Assembly: GCF_013402915.1 (NCBI RefSeq)
Contig: NC_050725.1
Span: forward strand, 124,001 to 188,000
From: Zygotorulaspora mrakii
Lineage: Eukaryota > Ascomycota > Saccharomycetes > Saccharomycetales > Saccharomycetaceae
Direction of reading: 5' to 3'
Length of the DNA stretch: 64,000 nucleotides
Shown: positions 8,958-17,931 of the stretch, in pieces
Numbering within the stretch: position 1 is the stretch's first letter
How the letters are laid out: every line of letters begins with the position of its first letter
Position numbers and translations under genes: made by a program
Notes under the pieces: model-generated
The model's database searches: none
What the model saw: the letters and a program-made list of their open reading frames with translations, nothing else
Told to the model about the DNA's origin: nothing

Positions 8958-9449
8958 TTAAGGTAGTTTTTTCAATTTCATTTTTATCTTAGGCTTGTTT
9001 TTTTTTTTTATTATGCCATTCAAGTTTTCCTGGGGGCCTGTCTTTTTGGTTATTAGGTTCAGTTCGTCATCTTTCGGTACTTCTTTCTTCGAATTTGTAA
9101 TTTCTGATTTTCTCTGCTCAAATTGTATGCCCTTGTCCTTCAAATATTGTTGAAGTTCTTCTTCCTTTTGTCTCTCATCATCTTCAATCTTCTGGAAAAA
9201 ATCTAACTCTGCCTGGCTCAGCCTGTTGAATCCATCTTTTTCCTTTACCAACTGATGATATTCTTTTTGTTTATTTATTGCATTCGATCTTAGCTGCTCT
9301 CTCAGTGATTTCCTATCTCTTCTTTTACACTCTGCTTCGAATTTTGATTGCTCTATCTGTTCACGCACCTTCTGCGTCTCGAGGTCTGTTATGCCTTCAG
9401 ACACAAATTTTAGTGGTCGCTTCTTTGTATTATTGTCTGTGAAAGACAT
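8958..9449 (-). CDS. FYV6: Splicing-associated protein Fyv6 (NIP30/FAM192A family)
   Basis: The 163-residue protein begins MSFTDNNTKKRPLKFVSEG and contains the NIP30 domain signature (RRDRKSLREQLRSNAINKQKEY, FNRLSQAELDFF). Charged coiled-coil residues follow, and the tail is very basic (KKKNKPKIKMKLKKLP). Fyv6 acts in the spliceosome at the second step, influencing 3' splice-site choice; this role is taken from the S. cerevisiae family member. Length is close to the reference (about 173). The position between the YNL134C homologue and KRE33 agrees with YNL133C. Its 3' end is convergent with the cell-wall gene. Confidence 0.92.
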   Translation of the reverse strand: MSFTDNNTKKRPLKFVSEGITDLETQKVREQIEQSKFEAECKRRDRKSLREQLRSNAINKQKEYHQLVKEKDGFNRLSQAELDFFQKIEDDERQKEEELQQYLKDKGIQFEQRKSEITNSKKEVPKDDELNLITKKTGPQENLNGIIKKKNKPKIKMKLKKLP

Positions 9450-9623
9450 TACCTAATAACCTATTGCTGAAGCTGTCAGCTGTTGCCTCCGTTGTAACTT
9501 GCCATACAATTGAGGTAGCAACCAATATACCTTACATTTAACAATTCAAATAAGAAAGAGTCATGTGCTTTATACCTACCAATATATATGATAGCATGAA
9601 TAATAATCTCCATCAAATAGTAA

Positions 9624-9719
9624 GCGGATTTAGCTCAGTTGGGAGAGCGCCAGACTGAAGAATTTGAACTTCGGTCAAAAGTTATCTGGAGGTCCTGTGT
9701 TCGATCCACAGAATTCGCA
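9624..9719 (+). tRNA. tRNA-Phe(GAA) with 23-nt intron
   Basis: The mature sequence is 5' exon 9624-9660 and 3' exon 9684-9719 (73 nt), and the exons read as the yeast tRNA-Phe. Visible are the A box (TTAGCTCAGTTGGG), anticodon stem CCAGA/TCTGG with anticodon GAA, the GAGGTC variable loop, the B box GTTCGATCC, and acceptor stem GCGGATT paired with AATTCGC. The intron, 9661-9683, sits one base 3' of the anticodon, the normal place, and contains a TTC that can pair with the anticodon. It is slightly longer than in S. cerevisiae. A T-run at 9724-9728 is the Pol III terminator. Confidence 0.98.
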
Positions 9720-9824
9720 TTTATTTTTAAATCTTCTAACAATTCGTTGCTTACTGAAATGGAAACACTCCTGCGTTTGGCATCCAGTAAGAATATATAA
9801 AATAAGTAATAATGATATATTGTT

Positions 9825-11843
9825 TTATTGCTTATAAAACCCAAGTTCTTCATAAAACTCTTCAACAGCCATCATTTGAGAAGGAAGTGTATTTATAACT
9901 GAGACAATATTTTCTTCGGTTTGTCTCGCCATAAAAGTTTCACGAGTCGTTTGTTCCATTTGACGATAGAGGTTGGTGAAAGAATTTTCTCCAATTACCT
10001 TGGTGAAACTTCTAGGTATTGCATCAACTTCCAAGTGAATGCTATCAATATTTGCTACGTGGTTGTAATTTGATGTTGAATCATCGAGAATTGGAATCGA
10101 AAGGGAATCCATTCCTGTGCCAGATGAGTCCCCGAAATTATTCGAATCATCGCGGTCAGACTTACGATCTACTTGGCAGTTTTGTTTTGGTTTATAGGGA
10201 GTCGAAGTTTTCGATTTTTCTGGAGGTGATTTGTATGAGGTTTCTGGCGAGCTTTCAGGGTTAAGAACATTCTGATTCATTCTTCTTTTGCTAAAACTAT
10301 TCAAATTTTGCGATCTTAAAGTAGCTGTTAATGCAAGTGATCCCGTTGTAAAACGGCTTTCATCAAGATCGCCAAAATCGCTACTGTAACAACGGCTTCT
10401 CTTAATTGGTGAAGGTTTTAACTCAATTTCTCGTGGATCTATTGAACTATGCCTTGAAATAAGTGCTGGACGTGTTAGTGAAGAAATTTGAGAACTTGAT
10501 TTATTCTCGTCATTTTTAGATTGAAGATTTAATGGAAGTTTAAGACTTTTTTCTATCTCTTCAAGTGTCTGCACTCTTTTGTTTTTTCTGAGAATCACAT
10601 CATCATTTTCATTTACACGATTTACTGACGAAGTTACGGCACCAATGACGTTAGATTTTCTATTTGCTGGTCGATTACTTTTGACCTTGATAGGAGACGA
10701 GCACAGTACTGTTGTATCCAACGGAGGTGTTTGAGAATACGTTACAGGTATATTACTGGATTCTCTCCGGGAAACAGTACCCGAAATGGTACCTGCACAT
10801 GACAATTTAGGACTCGTTGTAGGTTTTTGTGAAGAACAATAATTAGAAGCTGATCTTCCCCTTATTATCAAGGAAGGCGTTCTCATCTCTTGTAAAGGAA
10901 CAAATCCTTGTTTTGTTCCATCTAACAGGAACACTTCTTCACTTATCGACAAATTTGGTGAACTATCTTTACCAAAATTTTCGAGATAAGAGCCCTCATA
11001 ATGAATAACAGCTCCAAGAACCACGTGCAACCTATAATGTCTACTTTGTTGCGTTGACTTTCTATTATTGACTGCTGATGAAAATTGAACTCTTTCGTAC
11101 CTTGCAACTTTTTGAACAGGATCATTAGGATATGTTCTCAGTAAACTATTCTTTGAATACTGGGATTGATCTTCCTGGTTCCTATGGAAAAAGAAGGTCG
11201 AATCATATTTTTGCATCTTGGCTGTATTCCTCACATTAGACGCTTCTCTTATTATTTGATGTTTTGGCAATGGTGCTGGAATTAACGGATAAGTTGCCGG
11301 ATTAAACTGGGGGCCTTTATCTCTCTTTGCTGTGTGCTGGACCAAATTGATTTTCGAAAAATCGTCATCATTTCTGGCCTGAATTTTAATCGCAAAATAC
11401 TTAATCTTGTAATTTTCCGATCTATGACCCGCATTAACGTTCAACTGAAATGTGCCTTTCAAGTAGTCTTTCAATTCCCAGCCAGGGGTTTCAAATGCCG
11501 AAACCAGGGTGAAGTAGTTCCTTTTATAGCCCACCCAATTCCCATCTATGAAATCAAAACCTCTGTCGATACGAGGCGCAATTCGAAACTTGAGTCTGCG
11601 ACATGTGTTGACCTCCGTAACACTGTAATAGTTACCGAAAAGCTCAAAAGGCGGACCCACTTTGAATTGCAAGGTTGATCTAGGCGCAATTTTCAGCTTT
11701 CTTTTGTCGAAATAATTTGAAGTGGTCCCATCTTCGTTAACATGCGTTTTAATCACTGCATCCTGCTCTTCTTCATCCTCCTCCGAGCCAGCACTTGCTC
11801 TAGCCTCACTTTGACTGGCACCTGCATGAAAACACCTCGCCAT
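9825..11843 (-). CDS. NDT80: Meiosis-specific transcription factor Ndt80
   Basis: The 672-residue protein carries an Ndt80/PhoG DNA-binding domain at about residues 35-330. It has NEDGTTSNYFDKRKLKIAPR, WVGYKRNYFTLVSAFET, LVQHTAKRDKGPQF, LPKHQIIREASNVRN and KVARYERVQF, most nearly identical to S. cerevisiae Ndt80. The C-terminal half is low complexity with a conserved end (PRSFTKV...LYRQME). Ndt80 binds middle sporulation elements and drives exit from pachytene and the middle meiotic programme. The ATG at 11843 gives a leader of the same length as in S. cerevisiae; the frame stays open another 39 codons upstream without an ATG. In S. cerevisiae NDT80 is YHR124W next to EPT1; here it lies between FYV6 and KRE33. 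Confidence 0.94.
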   Translation of the reverse strand: MARCFHAGASQSEARASAGSEEDEEEQDAVIKTHVNEDGTTSNYFDKRKLKIAPRSTLQFKVGPPFELFGNYYSVTEVNTCRRLKFRIAPRIDRGFDFIDGNWVGYKRNYFTLVSAFETPGWELKDYLKGTFQLNVNAGHRSENYKIKYFAIKIQARNDDDFSKINLVQHTAKRDKGPQFNPATYPLIPAPLPKHQIIREASNVRNTAKMQKYDSTFFFHRNQEDQSQYSKNSLLRTYPNDPVQKVARYERVQFSSAVNNRKSTQQSRHYRLHVVLGAVIHYEGSYLENFGKDSSPNLSISEEVFLLDGTKQGFVPLQEMRTPSLIIRGRSASNYCSSQKPTTSPKLSCAGTISGTVSRRESSNIPVTYSQTPPLDTTVLCSSPIKVKSNRPANRKSNVIGAVTSSVNRVNENDDVILRKNKRVQTLEEIEKSLKLPLNLQSKNDENKSSSQISSLTRPALISRHSSIDPREIELKPSPIKRSRCYSSDFGDLDESRFTTGSLALTATLRSQNLNSFSKRRMNQNVLNPESSPETSYKSPPEKSKTSTPYKPKQNCQVDRKSDRDDSNNFGDSSGTGMDSLSIPILDDSTSNYNHVANIDSIHLEVDAIPRSFTKVIGENSFTNLYRQMEQTTRETFMARQTEENIVSVINTLPSQMMAVEEFYEELGFYKQ

Positions 11844-12135
11844 TATACCTAATACAGTTCTGACACTAAGCAATGTAACCGCTGACCGATGCGAATTGCT
11901 GAATTCTTCCTCCCCCCTGCTTCCTATACCTGTACCTTCGGAAACCAGTGAGACCACCACTTCAAGTTGCTCTCAATAACAGCACTTTGAAGGAAACACC
12001 AACACAAATGATACCTTGTCTGCAGTTGATGAGAGCGCACAATTGACAGATTAGTGTACTGACACTAAATCAATTACTGTAGCTAGTGATCGAAAGGTGA
12101 GCTAGCCGCCCTTCTGGATATTTATTGGTTTGATT

Positions 12136-12144
12136 TTTTGTGGC
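12136..12144 (-). promoter_or_regulatory. Middle sporulation element (MSE) candidate upstream of NDT80
   Basis: The minus strand reads GCCACAAAA, a full match to the Ndt80-binding consensus gNCRCAAA(A/T), 293 bp before the NDT80 start. Autoregulation by Ndt80 and repression by Sum1 through such sites are known for S. cerevisiae; here the role is inferred. Confidence 0.5.
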
Positions 12145-12274
12145 AGAACCTAGAATTTTGGTAATTTATCCTTTTAATATAATCTAGCATATTTTATTTA
12201 ATTAATTTAATAATTATTGTCATCTTTCATTTGTCCGGGTGATAGACTGTCACTTCCTTGCACCACATTCGCTT

Positions 12275-12303
12275 GGCGGCTTTGTGTCACAAAGTAAGCC
12301 GCC
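12275..12303. promoter_or_regulatory. Paired inverted URS1 cores flanking a CACAAAG palindrome (NDT80 promoter)
   Basis: A GGCGGC core (12275-12280) and an inverted GCCGCC core (12298-12303) resemble the Ume6-binding URS1. Between them, CTTTGTG-T-CACAAAG is a perfect palindrome (12280-12294), giving two opposed MSE-like CACAAAG cores. The whole lies about 430 bp from the NDT80 ATG and 275 bp from the KRE33 ATG. S. cerevisiae NDT80 is also controlled by URS1 and MSE sites. Confidence 0.55.
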
Positions 12304-12399
12304 GGAATGTTTCGACAAGCTTTCTGTCCGGACTGTCCGAAGATCCGGGATCAAAAAGTAGAACAGAAATTACGTAATTTTGTTTTTCGAAAAAAGGTG

Positions 12400-12406
12400 T
12401 TACCCG
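12400..12406 (+). promoter_or_regulatory. Reb1-type site (TTACCCG) in the NDT80/KRE33 promoter
   Basis: TTACCCG is the Reb1 core, which excludes nucleosomes in yeast promoters. It lies 172 bp upstream of KRE33 and just before its RRPE and PAC elements. Confidence 0.5.
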
Positions 12407-12413
12407 GTGGACA

Positions 12414-12425
12414 TGAAAATTTTCT
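12414..12425 (+). promoter_or_regulatory. RRPE-like element of the KRE33 promoter
   Basis: TGAAAATTTTCT resembles the ribosomal-RNA-processing element (TGAAAAATTTT) bound by Stb3. It is followed about 30 bp later by PAC motifs, the usual pairing in ribosome-biogenesis promoters. Confidence 0.5.
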
Positions 12426-12455
12426 CAGTTGACAAACATAATAAGCTAATTCGAA

Positions 12456-12480
12456 GAGATGAGATGAGATGAGATGAGGT
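12456..12480 (+). promoter_or_regulatory. Tandem PAC motifs (GATGAG) in the KRE33 promoter
   Basis: Five pentamers, four GAGAT and a final GAGGT, create four overlapping GATGAG cores, the PAC element bound by Dot6/Tod6 in ribosome-biogenesis genes. They lie about 100-120 bp before the KRE33 ATG. Confidence 0.6.
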
Positions 12481-12577
12481 GGTAAGAGGTATAATTAGCG
12501 TATTCTATAGAGGAAAGCCCTAAATAGTTAAAGATATAAGTAGAATCTTCAAGGCTGATTAATTGGTTAAAGACATC

Positions 12578-15500
12578 ATGGCCAAGAAAGCTATTGATTC
12601 CAGGATCCCTGCGCTGATCAGAAATGGGTCACAGACCAAGCAGAGATCATTTTTCGTTATTGTCGGGGACAGAGCCCGTAATCAGTTGCCCAATCTTCAC
12701 TATTTGATGATGAGTGCGGATTTGAAGATGAATAAATCGGTTCTTTGGGCTTATAAGAAGAAGCTACTCGGCTTTACATCGCACAGAAAGAAGAGAGAGG
12801 CCAAGATCAAGAAAGAAATTAAAAGAGGAACGAGGGAGGCAAATGACCAGGACCCATTTGAGAACTTTATTTCCAACCAAAACATCAGATACGTGTACTA
12901 CAAGGAGACAGAGAAAATTCTGGGAAATACTTTTGGAATGTGCATCCTACAAGATTTCGAGGCTCTGACGCCCAATCTTTTAGCCAGAACTGTTGAGACC
13001 GTAGAAGGTGGCGGTATCGTGGTGATTCTTTTGAAGTCTATGTCCTCTTTGAAGCAGTTGTATACAATGACCATGGATGTTCACTCTAGATATCGCACGG
13101 AGGCTCATTCTGACGTCGTTGCTAGATTTAATGAGAGATTCATCCTTTCTCTGGGCTCAAACGAAAATTGTTTGGTTGTCGACGATGAATTGAACGTCTT
13201 GCCACTTTCTGGTGGTAAAAATGTCAAACCATTACCGCCAAACAACGAAGAACAGTTATCGCCGAAAGAAAGGGAACTGGGAGATTTAAAGGACTCCTTA
13301 GAAGATGTACAGCCGGCAGGTTCATTGGTTGGTTTATCAAAGACAGTTAATCAAGCACATGCTGTGCTATCGTTCATTGATGTCATCTCAGAGAAGAAAC
13401 TAGATACAACGGTAGCTTTAACCGCTGGTAGAGGTCGTGGTAAATCGGCTGCGCTTGGTATTGCTATTGCAGCCGCAGTATCCCATGGTTACTCAAACAT
13501 TTTCGTTACTTCTCCTTCTCCAGAAAATTTGAAAACTTTATTTGAGTTTATCTTCAAGGGATTCGATGCTTTGGGTTACCAAGAACACATCGATTACGAC
13601 ATCATTCAATCAACAAATCCAGATTTCAATAAGGCCATTGTTAGGGTAGACATCAAAAGAGATCATAGACAGACAGTGCAGTATATAATACCTCAGGACT
13701 CTCATGTTCTAGGCCAAGCTGAATTGGTTGTAATCGATGAAGCAGCTGCGATTCCATTGCAAATTGTGAAAAATTTATTGGGCCCTTATCTAATTTTCAT
13801 GGCCTCCACTATCAATGGTTATGAGGGTACTGGTAGATCTCTCTCCTTGAAACTTATACAGCAGTTACGTACCCAAGCTAATTCAACGGGCCGCGAAGAT
13901 ACTCAAACAGCAGTAATCTCAAGAAACACCAAACAGGATAATCATATTAATACGGGGCGTCACTTGAAAGAAGTTGTACTCGACGAGCCAATCAGATACA
14001 GTCCCGGAGATCCAGTCGAAAGGTGGCTCAACAAACTGTTATGTCTTGACGTTACTCTAATAAAAAATCCAAGATTTGCAGCTAGAGGTACCCCACACCC
14101 ATCTCAATGCAATTTATTCATTGTCAACAGAGATACATTGTTTTCTTACCATCCAGTTTCTGAACTGTTTCTGGAGAAAATGATGGCTTTATATGTGTCA
14201 TCACATTACAAGAACTCACCAAATGACTTACAGCTTATGAGTGATGCACCAGCTCACCAATTATTTGTTTTACTACCACCTATTGATCCAAAAGATGGAG
14301 GTAGAATCCCAGATCCATTATGTGTTATTCAAGTAGCATTAGAAGGTGAAATCTCTAAGGATAGCGTCAGGAACTCTCTAGCTCGTGGTCATAGAGCCGG
14401 GGGTGATTTAATCCCATGGCTGGTCTCTCAGCAATTTCAAGATGAAGAGTTTGCAGGAATGAGTGGAGCCCGTATTGTAAGAATCGCTACTAACCCAGAA
14501 TATTCCTCAATGGGGTATGGTTCTCGTGCAATCCAGCTTTTGAGGGATTATTTCGAAGGAAAATTTGCTGATATGTCAGAGGATTCACAACCAAAGGATT
14601 TCACAATCAAAAGAGTTGATGATAAAGCCCTAGAAAAGTCAAACCTTTTGAAAGATGAAATTAAATCAAGAGATGCAAAGACACTACCGCCATTGCTATT
14701 AAAACTTTCCGAACAACCACCATATTTCCTTCACTACTTAGGTGTTTCATATGGGCTGACACAATCTTTGCTTAAGTTCTGGAGAAACAATAATTTCATT
14801 CCTATTTATGTGCGCCAAACAGCAAATGACCTAACTGGTGAGCACAGTTGCGTGATGTTGAATGTTTTAGAGGGAAGAGAATCTTCATGGCTCGTAGCAT
14901 TCGCCAGCGATTTTCACAGGAGATTTTTGTCGCTGCTGTCATATGATTTCAATAAATTCACCTCAGTTCACTCTCTAAGCGTCATTGAAAGTAGCAAGAA
15001 AGCGGAAGAAATTACGGGAGATGAAATCTCAACCAAGGAGCTAACCAAGGAGCAGCTCGACGAATTATTTTCACCTTTTGATCTGAAGAGATTGGATAGC
15101 TACTCCAACAACCTATTGGACTATCATGTTATCGTTGATATGCTACCATCACTATCCCTACTATACTTCAGTGGTAAGATGACTGATTCAGTAAAATTAT
15201 CCAGTGTTCAAAGCGCTATTCTGCTGGCTATTGGTTTGCAACGTAAAAGCATAGATCAAATTACTAAGGAATTGAATTTGCCAAGCAATCAAATTATAGC
15301 GATGTTTGCCAAAATTATGAGAAAAATGTCAGTATATTTTCGTCAATTGCAAAGAGATTCAATTGAGAAGGAAATGCCTGCAATCCAGGATGTGCAAGTC
15401 GACGAAATGAACGGCGTTGAGATCAAGAGTTATGATGCGGCCAATACCTTGGACCAAATGGACAAAGACATGGATGACGCAGGTTCTGAAGCCGTGAGAG

Positions 15501-15736
15501 CGATGAAAGAAAAACAAAAGGAAATGATAAATTCGTTGAACCTTAACAAATATGCTATTCAAGAAAATGCTGAGGAATGGAGCGAATCGAAGAAAACTTT
15601 AGACAAAGCTGCCCAGAATAACGGTGTAGTGAGTGTCAAAACAGGCAAGAAAAGAACTACTGAACATGCTCAAGACATATACAAGCAAGAGATGAAATTA
15701 TTCAAGAAGAGCAAATCTAAAAAGCATTCAAAATAG
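12578..15736 (+). CDS. KRE33: RNA cytidine acetyltransferase (NAT10/Kre33)
   Basis: The 1052-residue protein matches S. cerevisiae Kre33 from its first residues (MAKKAIDSRIPALIRNG). It has the N-terminal TmcA-like domain (ADLKMNKSVLWAYKKKLLGF), a RecD-like helicase domain with Walker A AGRGRGKS (Lys289) and Walker B VIDEAAAIPL, the GNAT acetyltransferase domain (GARIVRIATNPEYSSMGYGSRAI), a tRNA-binding C-terminal domain and a Lys-rich nucleolar tail. The enzyme makes N4-acetylcytidine in 18S rRNA and, with Tan1, in tRNA-Leu and tRNA-Ser, and is needed for 40S assembly. The frame is open five codons upstream to a TTG, but the ATG at 12578 fits the family. PAC, RRPE and Reb1 motifs upstream agree with a ribosome-biogenesis gene. 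Confidence 0.97.
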   Translation: MAKKAIDSRIPALIRNGSQTKQRSFFVIVGDRARNQLPNLHYLMMSADLKMNKSVLWAYKKKLLGFTSHRKKREAKIKKEIKRGTREANDQDPFENFISNQNIRYVYYKETEKILGNTFGMCILQDFEALTPNLLARTVETVEGGGIVVILLKSMSSLKQLYTMTMDVHSRYRTEAHSDVVARFNERFILSLGSNENCLVVDDELNVLPLSGGKNVKPLPPNNEEQLSPKERELGDLKDSLEDVQPAGSLVGLSKTVNQAHAVLSFIDVISEKKLDTTVALTAGRGRGKSAALGIAIAAAVSHGYSNIFVTSPSPENLKTLFEFIFKGFDALGYQEHIDYDIIQSTNPDFNKAIVRVDIKRDHRQTVQYIIPQDSHVLGQAELVVIDEAAAIPLQIVKNLLGPYLIFMASTINGYEGTGRSLSLKLIQQLRTQANSTGREDTQTAVISRNTKQDNHINTGRHLKEVVLDEPIRYSPGDPVERWLNKLLCLDVTLIKNPRFAARGTPHPSQCNLFIVNRDTLFSYHPVSELFLEKMMALYVSSHYKNSPNDLQLMSDAPAHQLFVLLPPIDPKDGGRIPDPLCVIQVALEGEISKDSVRNSLARGHRAGGDLIPWLVSQQFQDEEFAGMSGARIVRIATNPEYSSMGYGSRAIQLLRDYFEGKFADMSEDSQPKDFTIKRVDDKALEKSNLLKDEIKSRDAKTLPPLLLKLSEQPPYFLHYLGVSYGLTQSLLKFWRNNNFIPIYVRQTANDLTGEHSCVMLNVLEGRESSWLVAFASDFHRRFLSLLSYDFNKFTSVHSLSVIESSKKAEEITGDEISTKELTKEQLDELFSPFDLKRLDSYSNNLLDYHVIVDMLPSLSLLYFSGKMTDSVKLSSVQSAILLAIGLQRKSIDQITKELNLPSNQIIAMFAKIMRKMSVYFRQLQRDSIEKEMPAIQDVQVDEMNGVEIKSYDAANTLDQMDKDMDDAGSEAVRAMKEKQKEMINSLNLNKYAIQENAEEWSESKKTLDKAAQNNGVVSVKTGKKRTTEHAQDIYKQEMKLFKKSKSKKHSK

Positions 15737-15811
15737 TCATTGTATGTACATTATATACTAGTATAGAAGTGATGAGTGGCCATGGCGTAATATGGTCTTT
15801 TATATTGAGCA

Positions 15812-15818
15812 TTACCCG
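15812..15818. promoter_or_regulatory. Reb1-type site between KRE33 and TOM22
   Basis: TTACCCG lies 76 bp after the KRE33 stop and 183 bp before the TOM22 start. Reb1 sites in such tandem gaps can serve both as a roadblock terminator for the upstream gene and as a promoter element for the downstream one. Confidence 0.4.
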
Positions 15819-16000
15819 TCTATATTAAACTTCGATCGCTTATAACGATTCTGAAAATTTTTGATCAATGCCTGGTTACATGATACTTCAAAAAAACTAA
15901 CCATTCAACGGATGTAGAAATAAGAGAGGTGACAATTAAGGATCGCAGCTACTGAATACGATAGTTTTGCATAATTATATATCCACTGAAATAAAAAATA

Positions 16001-16453
16001 ATGGTTGAGTTGACTGAAATAATTGAGGGTTCGAACTCTTTCGAGGAGGAACAAGTGCAGGCTGCTTTTGAAGAAGGCAAGGCAGGAGATCTATCAGATG
16101 ACGAGTACGACAGTGACTTTGATGATGATGACTTTGATGAAAATGAAACTATCTTGGAAAGAATAGTGGCATTGAAAGATATGGTTCCACCAAAACAAAG
16201 ACAGACGATTACAAACTTTGTTAGTTCCACAACAAATTTCTTAAGGACTGCATTTTCAAAGACTGGTAGTATCACTTGGGCTTTGGCTACATCCGCCATG
16301 CTGCTTGGGGTACCTCTTTCTTTGTCTATATTGGGCGAACAACAGTTGATTGAAATGGAAAAAAGCTTCGATTTACAAAAAGATGCGAATGATATTTTAG
16401 CTCAAGGTGATAATGGAGCTGCCGTTACGCCCCCAGCTACTACTGCTGCTTAA
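16001..16453 (+). CDS. TOM22: Mitochondrial outer-membrane import receptor Tom22
   Basis: The 150-residue protein has the Tom22 layout. An acidic cytosolic N-terminal domain (residues 1-55, run of Asp/Glu) binds presequences. The conserved TOM-core segment follows (ERIVALKDMVPPKQRQTI), then one membrane segment at about residues 91-111 (WALATSAMLLGVPLSLSIL) and a short C-terminal intermembrane-space tail. Tom22 links Tom20/Tom70 to the Tom40 channel and organises the TOM complex. Length equals the reference (about 152). The ATG at 16001 is the first in frame. Order KRE33-TOM22-CPT1 is the same as YNL132W-YNL131W-YNL130C. Confidence 0.96.
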   Translation: MVELTEIIEGSNSFEEEQVQAAFEEGKAGDLSDDEYDSDFDDDDFDENETILERIVALKDMVPPKQRQTITNFVSSTTNFLRTAFSKTGSITWALATSAMLLGVPLSLSILGEQQLIEMEKSFDLQKDANDILAQGDNGAAVTPPATTAA

Positions 16454-16695
16454 AGGGCTCATTTTCAAGAGCTGATGTTATGATTCATCTGTTCAATTTA
16501 ATGATTATTGACCATGATGAGCTTACAATCTTTCTGCGTTTTCTTCTCCAGGCTTGTCATGAATCAACAAAAACCTATCATATTTCAAGCAGGAAAGTGT
16601 ATAAACTTGTACATATATATAATAGAAAGATGAGAAATCACATGGGAATAATAAAGTATAAGTCTGTGACGATGTAGGCAGTAGATGGGAGGCTC

Positions 16696-17931
16696 CTATG
16701 CGACCTTTGGATGCTTGATAGACAATGCATAAATGTCCAAATATGCCGTAAAATCATAAATTATATCATTAATGAACATAATGTGGATTCCCAGAGCAAG
16801 TCCCAATCCCATCCAAGACAATGCCGTTACCACAATAGTTTCTGAATGACCTAAAAAATTGACTGCAATGCAACGTAGAGCGATTTGAAGCGAAGGAATT
16901 AACATTGGAGGATGGATCATTGGAAAAGACTGTTTTGTTAAATGTGCGGTAATAATGCGGCCGACCACGAACGCCATTGTGAGTCCAATGGAATAGATAA
17001 ATGGGAAATCAATAAAATTTGGATCGATCGCGACAGCCGTGAAGACAGAAATATAGTAAACTATAAATGGCAGCAATCCTTCCATAGCCTTCAATTGCTT
17101 CTCTTTAAAAGTGACGTTGTCTTCTTTCCTGTAATGCTTGATGACATTATTTCTTGCAGATAAAACGTTAAACAACAAACCAACACCACAAAAGGCAATC
17201 ATGATTTGCACGTTCTCGACTTCAATGGCGAAACCAAACAAGGAAAAACTGAATAATTTTGTATGCCATACGACTTCTGGACCAAAGATACCTGCTAGAA
17301 CAAAACTGGAGCAGATCATCAATATACCCTCTACTGGTCCCGAAAATTCACTCAAGAACAGCATATGTGTATGATATTCTTCCCATGTACTCAAATAGAA
17401 GTTAGCTAATACAGCAAACTGACTAAAAATGAAAATGTATCCATATCCTATCCCAGTCACAGAACAAAATGGGAATAATGACAAAGTTGTGTTCAATGAA
17501 TCAATACAATGATCAAACAATTCTCCGAGAGGTCCTGATTGACCCGTTCTCCGAGCATGCATACCATCGCAGGCATCGAAAGTTTGGTACAGGAATAAAC
17601 CAATGGCATATGAAAAATAAGTCCAGCGTGGAGTCTCTTGGTTTAACCCTGGGTCGTAGTATAAAACTGTTAACACATTGATGATGATAAAACAAAAACC
17701 TGACAAGGTTACCACATTTGGCACCATCCAAAGTGGGAAAATGTTGGCAAACTTTCTCCAAAATGGCTTTAGAACATAGTGAGTGACAATTGACCGATCT
17801 TCACTTTGATATCTACAATAGCATGCATAGTTAGCTAAACGGATCTCAGCTGTAATTCTCAATTATTGAACGATAACATACTTGTATTGTTTTAGATTCT
17901 CAAGCTTATTATGAGGAACAAAATAGCCCAT
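16696..17931 (-). CDS. CPT1: Choline/ethanolamine phosphotransferase (single ancestor of CPT1/EPT1), spliced
   Basis: Exon 1 is 17931-17882 (50 nt, MGYFVPHNKLENLKQY plus two bases). The 69-nt intron is 17881-17813. Exon 2 is 17812-16696. Splicing restores KQYKYQSEDRS, the conserved N-terminus. The 388-residue product carries the CDP-alcohol phosphotransferase motif DG(x2)AR(x8)G(x3)D(x3)D in DACDGMHARRTG...GELFDHCID, and several membrane segments. It transfers phosphocholine or phosphoethanolamine from the CDP form to diacylglycerol in the ER. S. cerevisiae CPT1 also has a 5' intron. Unspliced, the frame stops soon after the donor; the open frame continuing 5' of exon 2 begins inside the intron. 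NDT80, CIA2 and LSM12, neighbours of EPT1 in S. cerevisiae, are nearby, so this gene precedes the CPT1/EPT1 duplication. Confidence 0.94.
17813..17881 (-). other. Spliceosomal intron of CPT1 (69 nt)
   Basis: On the minus strand the donor is GTATGT (17881-17876), the branch region reads AGCTAACT with a GCTAAC core, and the acceptor is TTGTAG ending at 17813. The phase is 2. Retention would read into a TAA within six codons. Confidence 0.92.

Noticed and set aside
12563..12577. Five-codon upstream extension of KRE33 from a TTG, and similar TTG/GTG extensions of TOP2, tricalbin, MFG1, PEX17, CIA2, SPC98, ESBP6 and VPS21
   Set aside because: Yeast nuclear genes start at ATG, and in each case the next ATG matches the family N-terminus.
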